From SIG588 sp964515215 (GTDB lineage Bacteria > Bacillota > Clostridia > Oscillospirales > Acutalibacteraceae), in the NCBI GenBank assembly GCA_964515215.1, contig CAZESL010000034.1, positions 1 to 21,546 of the forward strand: 21,546 bases of DNA. The letters are read 5' to 3'. Shown here piece after piece: positions 21,352 through 21,546 of the stretch. The translations under genes and the position numbers were made by a program. Numbering within the stretch: position 1 is the stretch's first letter; each line of letters starts with the position of its first letter. A model generated the notes under the pieces. That model was not told the DNA's origin. It did not search any database and saw only the letters and a list, made by a program, of their open reading frames with translations.

Positions 21352-21546
21352 GGTGTAGATGTACCGCAGGGCGGGGGCTTGCTCCCACCGTGGAACGCGT
21401 GCAAACCTCGGCGGATGGTCGAGGGTGAAAAATAGATGGGAGTCAGAACCCCGTGTTTGCGCCAACGCGGTGCTTGCCCGAGACCGGGCAAGCAAACACT
21501 TGTGCATTCCTTACGGAATGCGGGGTGCGTACGCAATGAGTCGATG
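21352..21546. repeat. hairpin-rich non-coding tail, probable dispersed repeat
   Basis: Three foldable units are visible: a G-rich stretch around 21370-21392 (GGCGGGGG/CTCCCACC, imperfect); a perfect TGCTTGCCCG/CGGGCAAGCA hairpin (21471-21494) enclosed by GTGTTTGC (21453-21460) and GCAAACAC (21492-21499); and GCATTCC/GGAATGC around TTAC (21504-21521). No credible gene is present. The first hairpin group could end the AEC transcript, although no U-tract follows. The element may continue past the window edge. Confidence 0.5.

Overview
The window looks like a chromosomal segment of a Gram-positive Clostridia-type bacterium, probably an uncultured gut member of the Oscillospirales. The basis is: GGAGG-type ribosome binding sites throughout, consensus sigma-A promoters, lipoprotein signal peptides, an IspH-ribosomal protein S1 fusion (a known clostridial arrangement), a BMP-family nucleoside ABC transporter, and dispersed palindromic intergenic repeats. 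No rRNA, tRNA, CRISPR array, transposase or prophage gene was seen.

Layout. (1) 1-450: a composite palindromic repeat and a bidirectional terminator, no gene. (2) 446-1469: an XRE-type repressor divergent from a broken SLOG-like gene; four CGGTA-type half-sites lie between them, and a short hairpin element interrupts the broken gene. (3) 1526-7159, minus strand: xpt-nupN-nupO-nupP-nupQ, a purine salvage and nucleoside uptake operon with one clear promoter and no riboswitch-sized leader; a strong hairpin separates nupN from nupO. (4) 7186-8553, minus: a COG2509-like flavoprotein, divergent from (5) 8722-14154, plus: a tightly overlapping operon of a MurR/RpiR regulator, a BaiN/YtfP-like flavoprotein, cmk, plsC and the ispH-S1 fusion. 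The S1 half has its own in-frame Shine-Dalgarno and ATG. (6) 14211-18373: a visibly AT-rich accessory island encoding only extracytoplasmic proteins plus one small ribbon-helix-helix regulator: a secreted cysteine-peptidase/amidase-like protein, a lipoprotein paralogue of its N-terminal domain, a small basic Cys-containing secreted protein under a promoter with palindromic operator sites, and a lipoprotein resembling trigger factor. (7) 18381-20313, minus: a zinc-ribbon/TPR membrane protein and a metallophosphoesterase. (8) 20446-21351, plus: an AEC-family permease, followed by a hairpin-rich non-coding tail.

How the parts work together. The nup/xpt operon would import nucleosides and salvage xanthine/guanine. 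The cmk-plsC-ispH-S1 operon joins nucleotide, phospholipid, isoprenoid and translation functions behind a sugar-phosphate-type regulator. The AT-rich island is the best candidate for an undescribed system: an enzyme carrying an N-terminal domain that is also made separately as a membrane-anchored copy, next to a repressor-controlled secreted protein and a membrane-anchored chaperone-like protein. Its function is not known; an effector/immunity or envelope-remodelling role is inference.
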